Source of the DNA: Siderastrea radians
Taxonomy: Eukaryota; Cnidaria; Anthozoa; Scleractinia; Rhizangiidae
Length of the DNA stretch: 64,000 nucleotides
Direction: 5' to 3'
NCBI GenBank assembly: GCA_964017195.1
Contig: OZ024897.1
Location: 9,944,451 to 10,008,450, forward strand
The position numbers and the translations under genes are program-made. The notes beneath the pieces are model-generated. The model ran no database searches. It worked only from the letters and a program-made list of their open reading frames with translations, and was not told the DNA's origin. This document shows positions 54,143-64,000 of the stretch, piece after piece. Numbering within the stretch: position 1 is the stretch's first letter; every line of letters begins with the position of its first letter.

Positions 54143-54459
54143 TGAATTTTTTCAGGTTTCTTCTTTTCAACTGCTTAAGTTGAAACAGCTTCACTGCGAT
54201 GATCTTCATATAATTCTATCTTTATCCGCAGTTCAAATATATGATTATTTCATATATTCATATTCAACTCTCTTATATGTTTAACAATAAGCATGGTTCT
54301 AAATAAAGAGCGTTAAAAACCGCTCATCCAAGTTTCTCAATGTTATTACATGGCATTGTGTACAGGCATATGTACCACTGTTTTAGACGATATTTTTCAT
54401 TATAACATAGCTCGCGCGCTGGTCCTACCGAATTCCTATTGAACCATCATGGTGTATTT

Positions 54460-54572
54460 AACAATTATCCTGCGAAATCGCGCGGAATATCACCTGATAC
54501 TTAGCCGACGAGGCCGTAGGCCGAGTTGGCTAAATCAGGGGATATTCCGCAAGATTGAGCAGGATAATTGTT
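54460..54572. mobile_element. Foldback MITE-like element
   Basis: Ends AACAATTATCCTGC and GCAGGATAATTGTT (with small differences inside) and an inner inverted block (GGAATATCACCTGATA against TCAGGGGATATTCC). About 113 bp, non-coding. Confidence 0.65.
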
Positions 54573-56520
54573 TTATTATTCAACAAATTCCCATCGACTA
54601 CCATTTTCAGAACGAGAAAAACTACGGCTCTACGATAAAAACGCTAAAAGCTAGCAACACATAAAGCTTAATAAAAATCAAAACAGAACTTCAAGAAATC
54701 GAAGTTTACTACCCTTCACTTAAAAAGACTTATTTACAAACTCATGTTTGGAAATGACAAGGCAAAGGAAAAAATATTGCTACCTTACCGAGAATAAGTC
54801 CTCTTCCTGTGAATTAAAATCTTTTCAACTTTAGTCTTTACAACTTTCCGTGAGCAAGTGTGCTGCTTCTTTCGCAATAGCATTTTCTTGGTTGAGTTCT
54901 CACTATGAAAATTCCAAGTCAACCGCTGGATATCTTTGTGAGCTGAAGCACATACTTGTTGACATTTTGAGAGCATTTAATCGTGGAAAGTTTCTTCCAG
55001 AGAGTTAAAATTTACGGAGAACACTGCTAAAACCGCTTCGCTTTTCAAAATGGCCGCGAAACAAGCAATGAAAGAAAATCTGCAGTGCACTTCCAAATAT
55101 GGTCATTTACGTATTCGCAGGATATCTGTCATGTAGGATGACAGATATTGAGGGCTTCCTTGCCTTATATGGGCATAGTGACAATTTGTTGAATAATAAA
55201 TCTCTATATACGCACGGCCGTGCGTATATAACATGTCGTGTGCAGTTGCATTTTGCTGCAAAGTTCCCGTCGAGTTTAGCGGCGAGTTCCTGTTGCTGAA
55301 CTTTCCGATAGTCAATGGAAGAAACTAGCGAGGAACTTCCAAATTTTTCTCTTGGCATTGACTTTTAGCCAGCATAGAAAGCAGCCAACAAGCAAGAGCA
55401 AGACCAACGAAAACGAAGCATGCAGTTGAGTTATGGATGCACTTGGTTTTTTCTGCCTGCAGCGACCAAAAGTGTCTTCTTCGCGAGCAACTCGGCGAGT
55501 AAATGGCCAAGAAAAATCACCTTACAGCACTGAGAGTTAAACTAGAGAGAGATTACAACAGCGAAATTGTTGCAGAGTGTTTGACTTCTTAGGACGAGCA
55601 AGGAACTTTGTTGAAAAACTGAAGAAACTCGAACTTAATTAGTCTTAGGCGTTGTGTTTACGATTTCACTCACCGTCTTCTCTGAACGAATGTTCACAAA
55701 GGGTAGGTTTTATACGCAAAACTTTAAAAACCAAAATATCAAGACATGACACAAAATAAAACACAGTAAAATTGAAGCGAACCGTTTAATAATGTGTCAC
55801 ACGTTTTCGGTGATTCCCTACCAAAATCAAGCTAAATAAGCACTGACAACCAGAAAGGACGAATTTTTTCCGGCTATATAATACACAAAATAACATCGTT
55901 TTACCTGCAGTCAATGTAGCTCTGTGTTCAAGCAGCTCCAAATGTTCAAACAAAATAAAACGTAATCCAAAATAAGTCGAATGATCGCTTTCCCAGTTGT
56001 TTGATTCATTGTTGTTAAACCACATTCCGTCCGCGGCCTCCACTTTGTTTTCTGCTCGTTTCAACTCAGACTCACGGCTACAATGCTGAAATCATACAGC
56101 TTCAATCCGCTTTGGAGGATGAATACAACAGTTTTTTTCAGGAAACATCAATCTTATACCACATCTTAGAGCGATAATTGGAAGACTTCTTCAAAAAATT
56201 GTTCTCGTACGTTCACTTCTGAGCAATTTCATTGATTCATTCAGCTTTACAAAGAAACGCTGCAACTACGCGGCAACACTTCGCAAGGTTTTGGCGCCTT
56301 TTTCTTTCAGTCATGTGATCGATTATTGTTCCTTTTTTTTCTCTTTCTCGGTTTTTTTTTCTCGTTCTTTCTTGATTTTTATGGTAACCAGTGACTGAGT
56401 TTTGAATCAACTGCGCACTGATTCGTATTGCTTATAATTTACGGTTTCAACGGAAGCGAAATAGAACTGCGGCACCTTGCGAAAAACTACTATTTCGGCA
56501 TTTCCACTGGCTATGTTATA
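54573..56520. other. Host intergenic
   Basis: No gene seen. It holds an exact 26-bp palindrome at 55,205-55,230 (TATATACGCACGG and its complement) and a 12-bp hairpin near 55,123-55,151 (GATATCTGTCAT...ATGACAGATAT). Confidence 0.55.
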
Positions 56521-56706
56521 AATTGGTTCATGCTTTTAGCTGTACGTACATCGAGTTATGGATGCACTTGGGAAGTTTGGAGAGCACTCAAGAAGCTAGA
56601 GTTGCTCTCGGCTGCGCCTCGAGCAACTCTTACGCTTCACTCGTGCTCTCCAAACTTCCCGCGTGCATCCATAACTCGATGTACGCACGCTAAGCATGAA
56701 CCAATT
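56521..56706. mobile_element. Foldback MITE-like element
   Basis: Long inverted repeat of ~65-bp arms: AATTGGTTCATGCTT at the left, its complement AAGCATGAACCAATT at the right, with the inner arm CATCGAGTTATGGATGCAC shared in inverted form. The loop is GC-rich. Non-coding. Confidence 0.7.
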
Positions 56707-56886
56707 GTTAATTCAACTACCAGTGTCTGTTTTGTACAGAAGTATTATTCCTTGAAAATCATCATTCTAAGTTTATTAATCTTATTCTGAATGTGAAGTT
56801 TAGCTGCAGTGTTCAACAAAATTTGTTTATTTGTTCAAAAGAAAAGATAGCAAAAGGATCGCAAACATAGTTGGATTTTCATTATA

Positions 56887-56952
56887 ATACAATACAATAC
56901 AATACAATACAATAAATACAGTACAGTACAATACAATACAATACAATACAAT
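56887..56952. repeat. AATAC microsatellite
   Basis: Pentanucleotide AATAC in about eleven imperfect copies, with a few GTACA variants. Confidence 0.85.
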
Positions 56953-57069
56953 CACTGACATTCCCCTGATGGGGCTTTTCAGTGACAATACGTTAAAAAC
57001 GTAACGATCGTTTTTCTCAGATGACACTGTTTCTTGGACTCTTTGCTGTGTCTTTTTATGATGTAAGTC

Positions 57070-58058
57070 TCAATTTACTCCTGGATACACTGCGTTAAAA
57101 CACTTCAGGAGTCTCTTAAGTCCCTGACGATAATTTCCACAGAATGTGAAACAAATGCAAGGGTTGATGGCACAACTTAAGAGAGAAATAAAGAAAGCAA
57201 TATCGTGGTAGAGATAGAGTCCACAGGGCAATGTTCTATTCCATTCCCACGCAAAGAGAGTTAGTAAGTTGCTAATACTCCAGGGTACCCAGCAAAGAAC
57301 AAACCCTACCACGATAGCAATGGCCATCTTCAGCACGTTTCTGTTTCTTTTCGCGCGTTGTTGCTCAGCGTTGACCGATTGTTCACCTGGAATCTTCTGT
57401 GACTTAAGCGTAAAAACAGTGATGGAGTATAGTACGACTAACAAGGCGATGGGGGCATAAAGAATTACAACATATAAGGCTAAAAAGTAATTAGCAACAG
57501 ACGAGGACTCTCCAAAGGCTTCATTCCAATAAGACAGGCACTCCAGATTCCCTTGGTTTTCAACAAGTTTGAAGGTGGATAAATACGGAGACAAGGCTGC
57601 GATTGCTACGATCCACGTGGCGAGAATGAAGAAGGGGCACATCTTTGAACTAACGAGAGGAGAACGGAGAGGAAATACAACTGCTTCAAATCTGTCCACT
57701 GCTATCAGAACCAGGCTATGAATAGACACAATTATGGAGATATCTGCTAAGAATCGGAGCAGTTTACACAAGGCTAGGCCAAAAAAAAACCACCGATGAG
57801 CCAGGATTCCACGTACATCTCAGTTAGATCCAACGGAATCAGAAATATTGGATATAGCAGGTCGGACATGGCCATGTTGACGATGAAATAATTTATCGGT
57901 TTTCTTAATGTTTGCGTCTTATAAACAACTATTCCTATAAACGAATTGCCGACCAGCGAAGCTACAAAGATCAGGCAGTAAGCCACAGTTTTTCCAATTT
58001 TTGTTGCTGTTGGATTCAATGGGCTGGGGCAGCTTGATCCGTTCATCGTTGTGTTCAT
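57070..58058 (-). pseudogene. Class A GPCR, copy E, one frameshift
   Basis: Best preserved receptor of the array. From 58,058: short N-terminus (MNTTMNGSS), TM1 GNSFIGIVVY, TM2 NMAMSDLLYP, ECL1 W; then DRF after TM3, TM4 FFILATWIVAIAA, TM5, TM6 FVLCWVPW, TM7 AINPCICF and a short tail with Cys. The only lesion is at an A9 run, 57,781-57,789, between ECL1 and TM3, where copy A has a form two bases shorter. This may be an assembly error or a real break. Ligand unknown; the family looks like neuropeptide-type receptors. Confidence 0.75.
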
Positions 58059-60194
58059 CTTTGCAGACTTCTAATAGCTCTTTCGCTTCTCCCACAACTT
58101 CGTGTTGCTTGTTAAAAGCAAACGGCATTCTGTTTACTCTATTTATGGTGTACGTGTAATACTTCTGGCTTATGCCTCGTCATTCCCTAGGAAATGAAAT
58201 AACCTTTTAGCCAATACGCCTTCTCAGTTGTCAAGCTGTTTTCTTTTGTTAATTAAAACTTTTGACGGGTATCAAACTTCAACAACTTTTTTGATTTGAT
58301 TTAAAATTTTGCAGTTTGCATATGTTGACAGTCAGTCATGAGAATTTCTTTAATGTACACTCCCTCAGGACGTTTAATTTTTCCCATGAATTCCCTGCAA
58401 ACTCGCAAAACTTGTTGGTTGGAACTGTAAACTAAGAAGCGTAGTTTTCCTTTTTGCTCCTTTATTTCCGTAAAGGAGGTATTAAACAAAATATAATGTC
58501 GTGCTTACTGGAGTCAGCTCTATCTTGGCACAACAGTATTTAACGATTGACATCGGATGTGGAAAACAATTAAAGCCAAAGCAGGTAGCTCAGAGAAACT
58601 GGGACGACTCTTGTTTTCTGCAAAGGGTGGTTGAGTAGAAAATTATGATAAGACTAGAGACAAGTTAACAAAGATGAGAGAGTCCGGTGGCAATGTTTGA
58701 ATCTGGAACAAGGCGTTTCGTCATTCAAAATAACCAATTAACCAATACGCCTCCTTTTGACTGTCAAGCGGTATTTCTTTTATATTATATTTCTACAGTT
58801 TATCAAACACCGTCAAAGATGTTCTACTAACAGTTGGTTGTGTGCGTGTGTTGAGGTTGAGTTAAGTTGGAGCCGAGTTAAGCTATGAAGTGAAACTAAA
58901 ACCAGTGTACGGCTACCTCTTGTCGATTTTTCTCGAAGCTCGCGGGCGGCTGTATACAGGTTAAAAGCTTGCAATTTTATGCCATTTCAAAATTAATTCA
59001 CAGACAGTAAATTAGCGGAGATAATGAACCAATTAATCCTGTGAGGAACGGTTAAAACCTCCCAAAATGAACGTGACTCGAATTCAAAACGAGTTTTACG
59101 GGGGAATCATTCATTTAAGATCGATTCGTTTAGAATTGAAGTCGGTCTCTAATGAAATGATAAAAAAAAAAAGAAAACAGCACATTAAAGTTACAAAAAG
59201 CCCGCCTTTCTTAAGATTAGGTTCTGGCTTCGGGTGGAACGCTTGTCACTTACAACGGTATTAAAAAATTCTACATCCCCTGTTTTAACCGGCTGTCCTT
59301 CAAACAAATAACTGTCTGTGGAAGATGCGCTATCTATATCACCAAAATGTTTTAGACAATTTCTTGCATCAATAACCTCTTCAGTTGATCCTTGGGAACT
59401 AATTAAACGAAGGCGCCAATTGTTAACTAAACAGCGACAATTACAGGTTACAACTATAAACTGAAAGTTTACTTTTTCCTTTTTGCACCTAAGTTTTCAT
59501 AAAAAGCAGCAATTGCTGAAAAAAGCTTATCTCTAGAATGAGCCCTATTAGTTTCCGAAGCAGAGTTTTATGATTGATAGCGGATGTGGAAATTAATTGA
59601 AACTAGACCAGGAGTTATCTGAGGGAAACTGAAATGGATTTTTTTCTGTAGGAAGTGGCTGAAAAGAAAAAAAAAAACGAGAGAAATAGAAAATTATGAA
59701 AAGACTCAAGACAAGAAAGAATAAAGATGGCAGAGTCCATCCGCCATGCATGACTTTACCGTCTGCGATCAACCATAGCCAGCAGCTGATAAACAAACAA
59801 GTAAGCCGAATAATCTGAAGATCATGTTCTGTAATGGAAAGAAACACAACGCGGTTTGGTTCGAAGAAAATAATCACTTGTGACATCTTGTAAAAGACGA
59901 TGGCATAAGAATTAGCCACCACGTAGTACGGTCAAATAAGAGTTGCTCTTTAAAATTGTTAAAAGGCTTTAGCAACGGATGCAGGAAGGCTGGAACGGGT
60001 GAGCTGGAAAGAAAGAAAATAATTCCTAAAAATGTGGAATGAAATAAAACGAAGAATCAACTAATGTACGCACCTGTTAAAAGATGTCCTAAATTACTCT
60101 CACGCTACAGAATAGGCTAAACGTACTCTTCTCAACCAATGCATTTTATTCTTTTTTCTTTCATTTTATACAACTTTTTACAATATCTATCCAG
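58059..60194. other. Host non-coding, GPCR upstream flanks
   Basis: 58,130-58,330 is the flank seen beside copies A and C. 58,500-58,640 and 59,290-59,960 repeat parts of 4,250-4,350 and 100-450. No convincing gene; the short open frames have no domain. Confidence 0.55.
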
Positions 60195-61420
60195 AAGGTC
60201 CACATTAGGTTTGGCGGGATGCGGGATTTAGCTAATTTTTGTGTCGATATTCGGGATGGGAGCTGAAAACAGGAGCGTGAAGCGGGAAATTCAATTAGGA
60301 GCGGGAGCGGGATTTTGTGTTTTTAAGGGGTCGGGATGCGAGAAACGCAAGGGGAAAGAAGCGGGATACGGTATTTTAATCTTTACGAGAATGCATGATT
60401 TGACCAGCGCAGGCTGATAGAAATGGATCGTTTCTAAATGAAGTGTGGCGACTTTCAAGTAATGTATTAATCAAGGAAGAGTAGCCTGCATATCAAGCTA
60501 TTATGTGTCCTTTTGTGATGTTTTGTGTTGATTTCGGAAAGAGCTATCAAGTCACATGTCGTGTTTCATTTCTTGGCCTTGTCTTCGTTCTTAACTTTTC
60601 CGACCCTTTCCATTGAGCATTTTTTGGAGCAGGTATGATCAGCTATGGATAGTCTAGCCAGTATGGCATCACCGGCGGACGGTAATGTAACCTTACGGCG
60701 GTCGCAGGAAACGAGGTATTCGGCGTCATAAATTTTATTGCTATAGATTATGAAGAGTGCGAGCAGGAATGCCTTCCTTCGAAAAAAAAAAAACATTCCC
60801 TGGCAGAAATTTAGTGAAAGCAAGTAATATAAAGGCGCCGAAAGCTTTAAAATAAACTCTAAGTTAAGTGAGTCCACTTTTATAGTTTTTTTGTTACATT
60901 TCATTTTTGCAGACCTCCTAACTGGATCGATCTTGTATGACTTTTGTGTCTCAGTCTTGCAAATTGTCTAAGGACACAACCCATTTATATGCAGAACCCA
61001 CAACTTGAACAACCACCCTCTCATTTACATACTTAGTAGGTTGTCTTCCAAAAAAAGCAGGACTGAGAATAGGCAGAATATCAAAGCAAACGATCTTTGT
61101 CAATTTTCACCTTGCATTTGTACCTGAACAAGAAAAGGCAGAACAGGTCTAAAACAGAACAACACAAACGAAACACTGGTTACGGTCATTAGTAGAGATA
61201 TTTTTATATGATATCGAGACCATCGTCCATAAAAACGTGTTTACTTGTCTTGTATCCATTGTATAAAGGTATGTGAGGTTTTCAACATGAAAGTTAGTAG
61301 AAAACTATTGAAAAAATTCAGGGGGGTTGGGATTTAGACGTAAAGAAGGGCGGGATGGCGGGATTAACAGGAAAAAATATGCGGGATGGCAGCATCTGAG
61401 AACCCTATTGTGGACCCTCT
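60195..61420. repeat. Interspersed repeat with GCGGGAT-rich ends
   Basis: Both ends are rich in GCGGGAT/GGCGGGA words and the outermost parts (GGTCCACATTAGG and CCTATTGTGGACC) are imperfect inverted repeats, suggesting a ~1.2-kb transposable element. A minus-strand open frame inside (60,566-60,904) gives a coding-like tail (DRRKVTLPSAGDAILARL) of unknown origin. Class unknown. Confidence 0.4.
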
Positions 61421-61540
61421 ATCCACTGAACTGCGAAAACGAGGGCGCATTATTTTTCACCTTTGTCATATTATGTTTAGCAGTTCTTCTTACTAATGAA
61501 TTGAGCAAATGCGGTTCCTGTTTAAAGCCGCTAGACCACT

Positions 61541-61625
61541 AGCCTGATTCTCAGACGGTCCGAGGTCGCTAGGGAAGAGGACGGAGTTTGGGCGAGCAGC
61601 CGCGGACCGTCTGAGAATCAGGCTA
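61541..61625. mobile_element. 85-bp foldback MITE with 10-bp target duplication
   Basis: Perfect 22-bp inverted ends, AGCCTGATTCTCAGACGGTC-CG, around a GC-rich centre. CTAGACCACT flanks both sides (61,531-61,540 and 61,626-61,635). The paralogous block at 1,579-1,600 (AAAGCCGCTAGACCAGGTG) lacks the insertion, as does 63,883-63,900. Confidence 0.85.
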
Positions 61626-61635
61626 CTAGACCACT

Positions 61636-64000
61636 GGCGTACCATCCGGCTCATCTCCGATTTTACAATGGTGGCATGTAGCTCTATTTACGCTCTAGTT
61701 TTTCTATTGAGCACTCTGACAATAGTTCTGCAAATCAACTGGTATACTCCAAGCCTTATATTTTTTTGCGCAATTTTTATTTCAAATCGCGCATAGTCAA
61801 AAGATTCGCATATACTTGCTTCCATACACAAATATACGGTGATAATACACACTACATCACTTTCCTTTATTGTTACGAACTGCTTGTTGAAAATCAAACT
61901 CTTCTGAGCTGTTAGCGTTAAAATATTCTTATTTGTGTACATGACACATCTACTACCGCGAAAAACGCTTCAGTAGACGTTCACCGTGGTATGTTCAGTC
62001 TCCATTCCGTGGCACCAAAAATCGGCTGCGCGGGAGATTGGTAAGTTGTGCGCGCCCGAATTTGTTGTCTCTGTAGTCTTTTCGCTAACAGACAACGTTA
62101 CGCGATGGTGATGATGATGATGATTTTGAAAATACGAGCTCAATATCAACTAAAAAAAAGGTGTTAAAGAAAAGAGTGAAAAAAGTTGTCTTTATCGATA
62201 AAGATATTAAGTATTGCATGGTAAACGAGAGTGGGAAATTTGGGAAGAAGAAACTAAGCTTATTAATTTTCTTTTACTTCATGGACGGTATACTGACAGA
62301 GATGTGAGCTAAACAAACAAAATTCACGTCAAGTTATTGGGGAGAGTCATCGATTTCTTCAGCATCCAAGTCAGTGGATCAACGAATAAAAAAACGTGAC
62401 AAAAGCCCGACTTTCTTAAATTAGGTTACCAGTTGGGTGGAACGCCGGCACGTTCACCGCTTCAAAAAATTCTACACCTGCTATTTAAGCTGTGCTCAAG
62501 CCGATAACTGTCCGTGGAAGATGCGCTGTCTATTCTATATTCTCTATATTACCGAATCGTTTTAGAGCAATTTTTTGGGTATTGGAAAATCCTTGGGAAC
62601 TAATTAAACAGAAGCGCCATGTGTCGACCAAACTGGGCGACAGTTGTAGGTTGCAACCGTAAATTAAAAGATCAGTTATTTCTTTTTTCTTCTTTATTTT
62701 CGGAATGAGGGTATTAAAAAATACGTCATGTTATTAAAAAATATGTCTTGAACGAATGACAGCAGAAGTAGAAATTAATTGAAGCAAGACCAAGTGCTAG
62801 CTGTGAGAAGCTAAAATGTTTTTTTTTTCTTTAAAGAGTGATTAAAAAGACAAAACAAGATGGAAAAAGAGAATTAAGAAAAGACTATAGAGACAACAGA
62901 ACTACGTTAAGAGAGCCATCCCCCATGCGTGCCTTTTTCATACCACAGCCAGCAGGTATTCATAAGTATTCATTACTCTGTCCTCGGTAAATAAAAAGAG
63001 ATCCGATGAAAGCAATTAAAGAAGGCAACACAAATGCATAATTTCAGCCCATTCAGACATTCTGTGGAGTGGGAAGAAAAACAATGCGGTTGGTTTCCAA
63101 GAAAGTATTCACCTGTTACATGTTCTTGTAAAAGTCGACGGCGTTAACTTGTGTAGTTCACTTATATATTGTATTTTTGCGCTTATTTCTTGTCGTTTTT
63201 TTATTGTACCAATAATGAAGAATTTATTGCTTTTTAAAAACCTTAAAAGGAGTTAAAGTGGATGTGTTAAGTTGGAACAGGTGACCCGGAAGGCAGGAAA
63301 TGAATTTTTATATATCTATGCGAAAGAAATAAAACGAAGAACAAGAGCAATAAAAATTAAACTAAGAAAAATTGAGATGAAAAAAGGTTCCTTTTCTTTT
63401 AATTCACAGACAGGAAAACAGAAATAATGCAACGATGCCCGTGAGTTGAAGTAGATCCTAATAATCGAATACCACGTAAATGCATAATGAGCTCATTCGA
63501 AAGAAAAAAATTAGTACAGGCTTTCAAAGGAGTTTCAGCTGGAAAACAAAGCATACCACGTGACAGCCACATTTCTTAGGGAGTAGTTTCTCGTTTTGCC
63601 GGAAAACACCACAGTTTGTTTCGAAATAATGAATGCACCTGTTCACACCTTCTCCATCTAAATTTTTCTGAAGTTGAAGAATAAGCTAAACGTGCTGTCA
63701 AAAAGATCAATTGTAAATATGTTTCTTCAATTTACACAAGGAAACGAGGGCGACATAATAATAAATGCACCTGAATAAATGCACCTGTTCATTGTCTACT
63801 CTGTCATGCAATATTTCGTCAGATGAGTCCTAATTAAGGAGAACTTTATTAATAAACGTCGGCACACAACGTTTTGCTTAAAACCGCCAGATCAGGTGGA
63901 ACATCAGTTATTAAGAGATTTGCTCAAATATTTCGATATATTAATTGAAAAACTAGCGACTTTTTCTAAAGTGAAATGTTACCTCGAACGTTCGCGAAGG
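61636..64000. other. Host non-coding, start of another duplicated unit
   Basis: From about 62,400 the sequence runs co-linear with 1-1,600 (for example 62,570-62,640 with 130-200, 62,985-63,125 with 470-935, 63,370-63,620 with 1,150-1,400). No gene seen in the part included. Confidence 0.55.

Larger units (their letters stand above)
53723..54277. mobile_element. Inverted dimer of a tRNA-derived SINE-like repeat
   Basis: A giant palindrome: about 53,738-53,990 and 53,990-54,214 are near-perfect reverse complements, each carrying one tRNA-like head, a GAATTTTTTCAGG tail and a shared flank. The whole is bracketed by the 13-bp direct repeat CAACTCTCTTATA (53,723-53,735 and 54,265-54,277), which fits a target duplication from one insertion event. 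The centre is AT-rich with its own inverted parts. Confidence 0.7.

Noticed and set aside
60566..60904. Leftward 112-codon frame as a host gene
   Set aside because: Only the last ~55 residues look coding-like, it lies within a repeat with GCGGGAT ends, and no splice or domain support was found.

Overview
The window is animal nuclear DNA, most likely from an anthozoan cnidarian such as a coral (inferred from style, not proven). It is AT-rich and gene-poor. It holds a minus-strand tandem array of decayed class A GPCR genes, co-linear duplicated non-coding blocks, foldback MITEs, microsatellites and tRNA-derived repeats. Two complete, unrelated Polinton/Maverick (adintovirus-type) elements have inserted into this background and carry nearly all the intact genes.

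Layout. 1-11,867 is host: GPCR pseudogenes at 2,833-3,812 and 5,031-5,545, fragments of an unrecognised multi-exon gene (about 6,055-8,619), a ~178-bp tandem repeat (8,694-9,570) and MITEs. 11,868-33,406 is element 1 (21.5 kb, about half GC), bounded by the 6-bp target duplication GGTTCT and ~1.06-kb TIRs. 33,413-36,657 is host with a GPCR N-terminal remnant. 36,664-52,634 is element 2 (16.0 kb, AT-rich), bounded by the duplication TACTCC and 334-bp TIRs, inserted in a GPCR pseudogene fragment. 52,635-64,000 is host with an inverted dimer of tRNA-like repeats, MITEs and a GPCR gene with one frameshift (57,070-58,058).

Both elements carry the Polinton core: protein-primed DNA polymerase B, integrase with a chromodomain, adenain-like cysteine protease, A32-like packaging ATPase, double-jelly-roll major capsid protein, penton-like minor capsid protein(s), a parvovirus-type PLA2 protein and small basic core proteins. 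Their reading frames are open, so each looks like a full virion-forming set. Element 2 also has a long fibre protein, a DUF5679-like mini zinc finger, a PPxY protein and an HTH-like protein. Element 1 has two penton paralogues, a GRF zinc-finger protein, many Arg-rich core proteins, a SLOG-fold protein and a tRNA-like Pol III unit.

Most unusual points: (i) a SLOG-domain protein together with a two-TM SLATT-like protein in element 1, with the 2TM protein also in element 2; in prokaryotes these domains pair as sensor and effector in conflict systems; (ii) an 86-nt tRNA-like gene with A box, B box and T8 terminator between protease and ATPase; (iii) AGTAGT tips shared by two otherwise unrelated elements; (iv) TIRs that run into the 3' end of polB in both; (v) repeated (Q/M/I)xGG or xGxG motifs in virion proteins that fit adenain-type processing. 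All family assignments are from reading motifs by eye; no database search was run.
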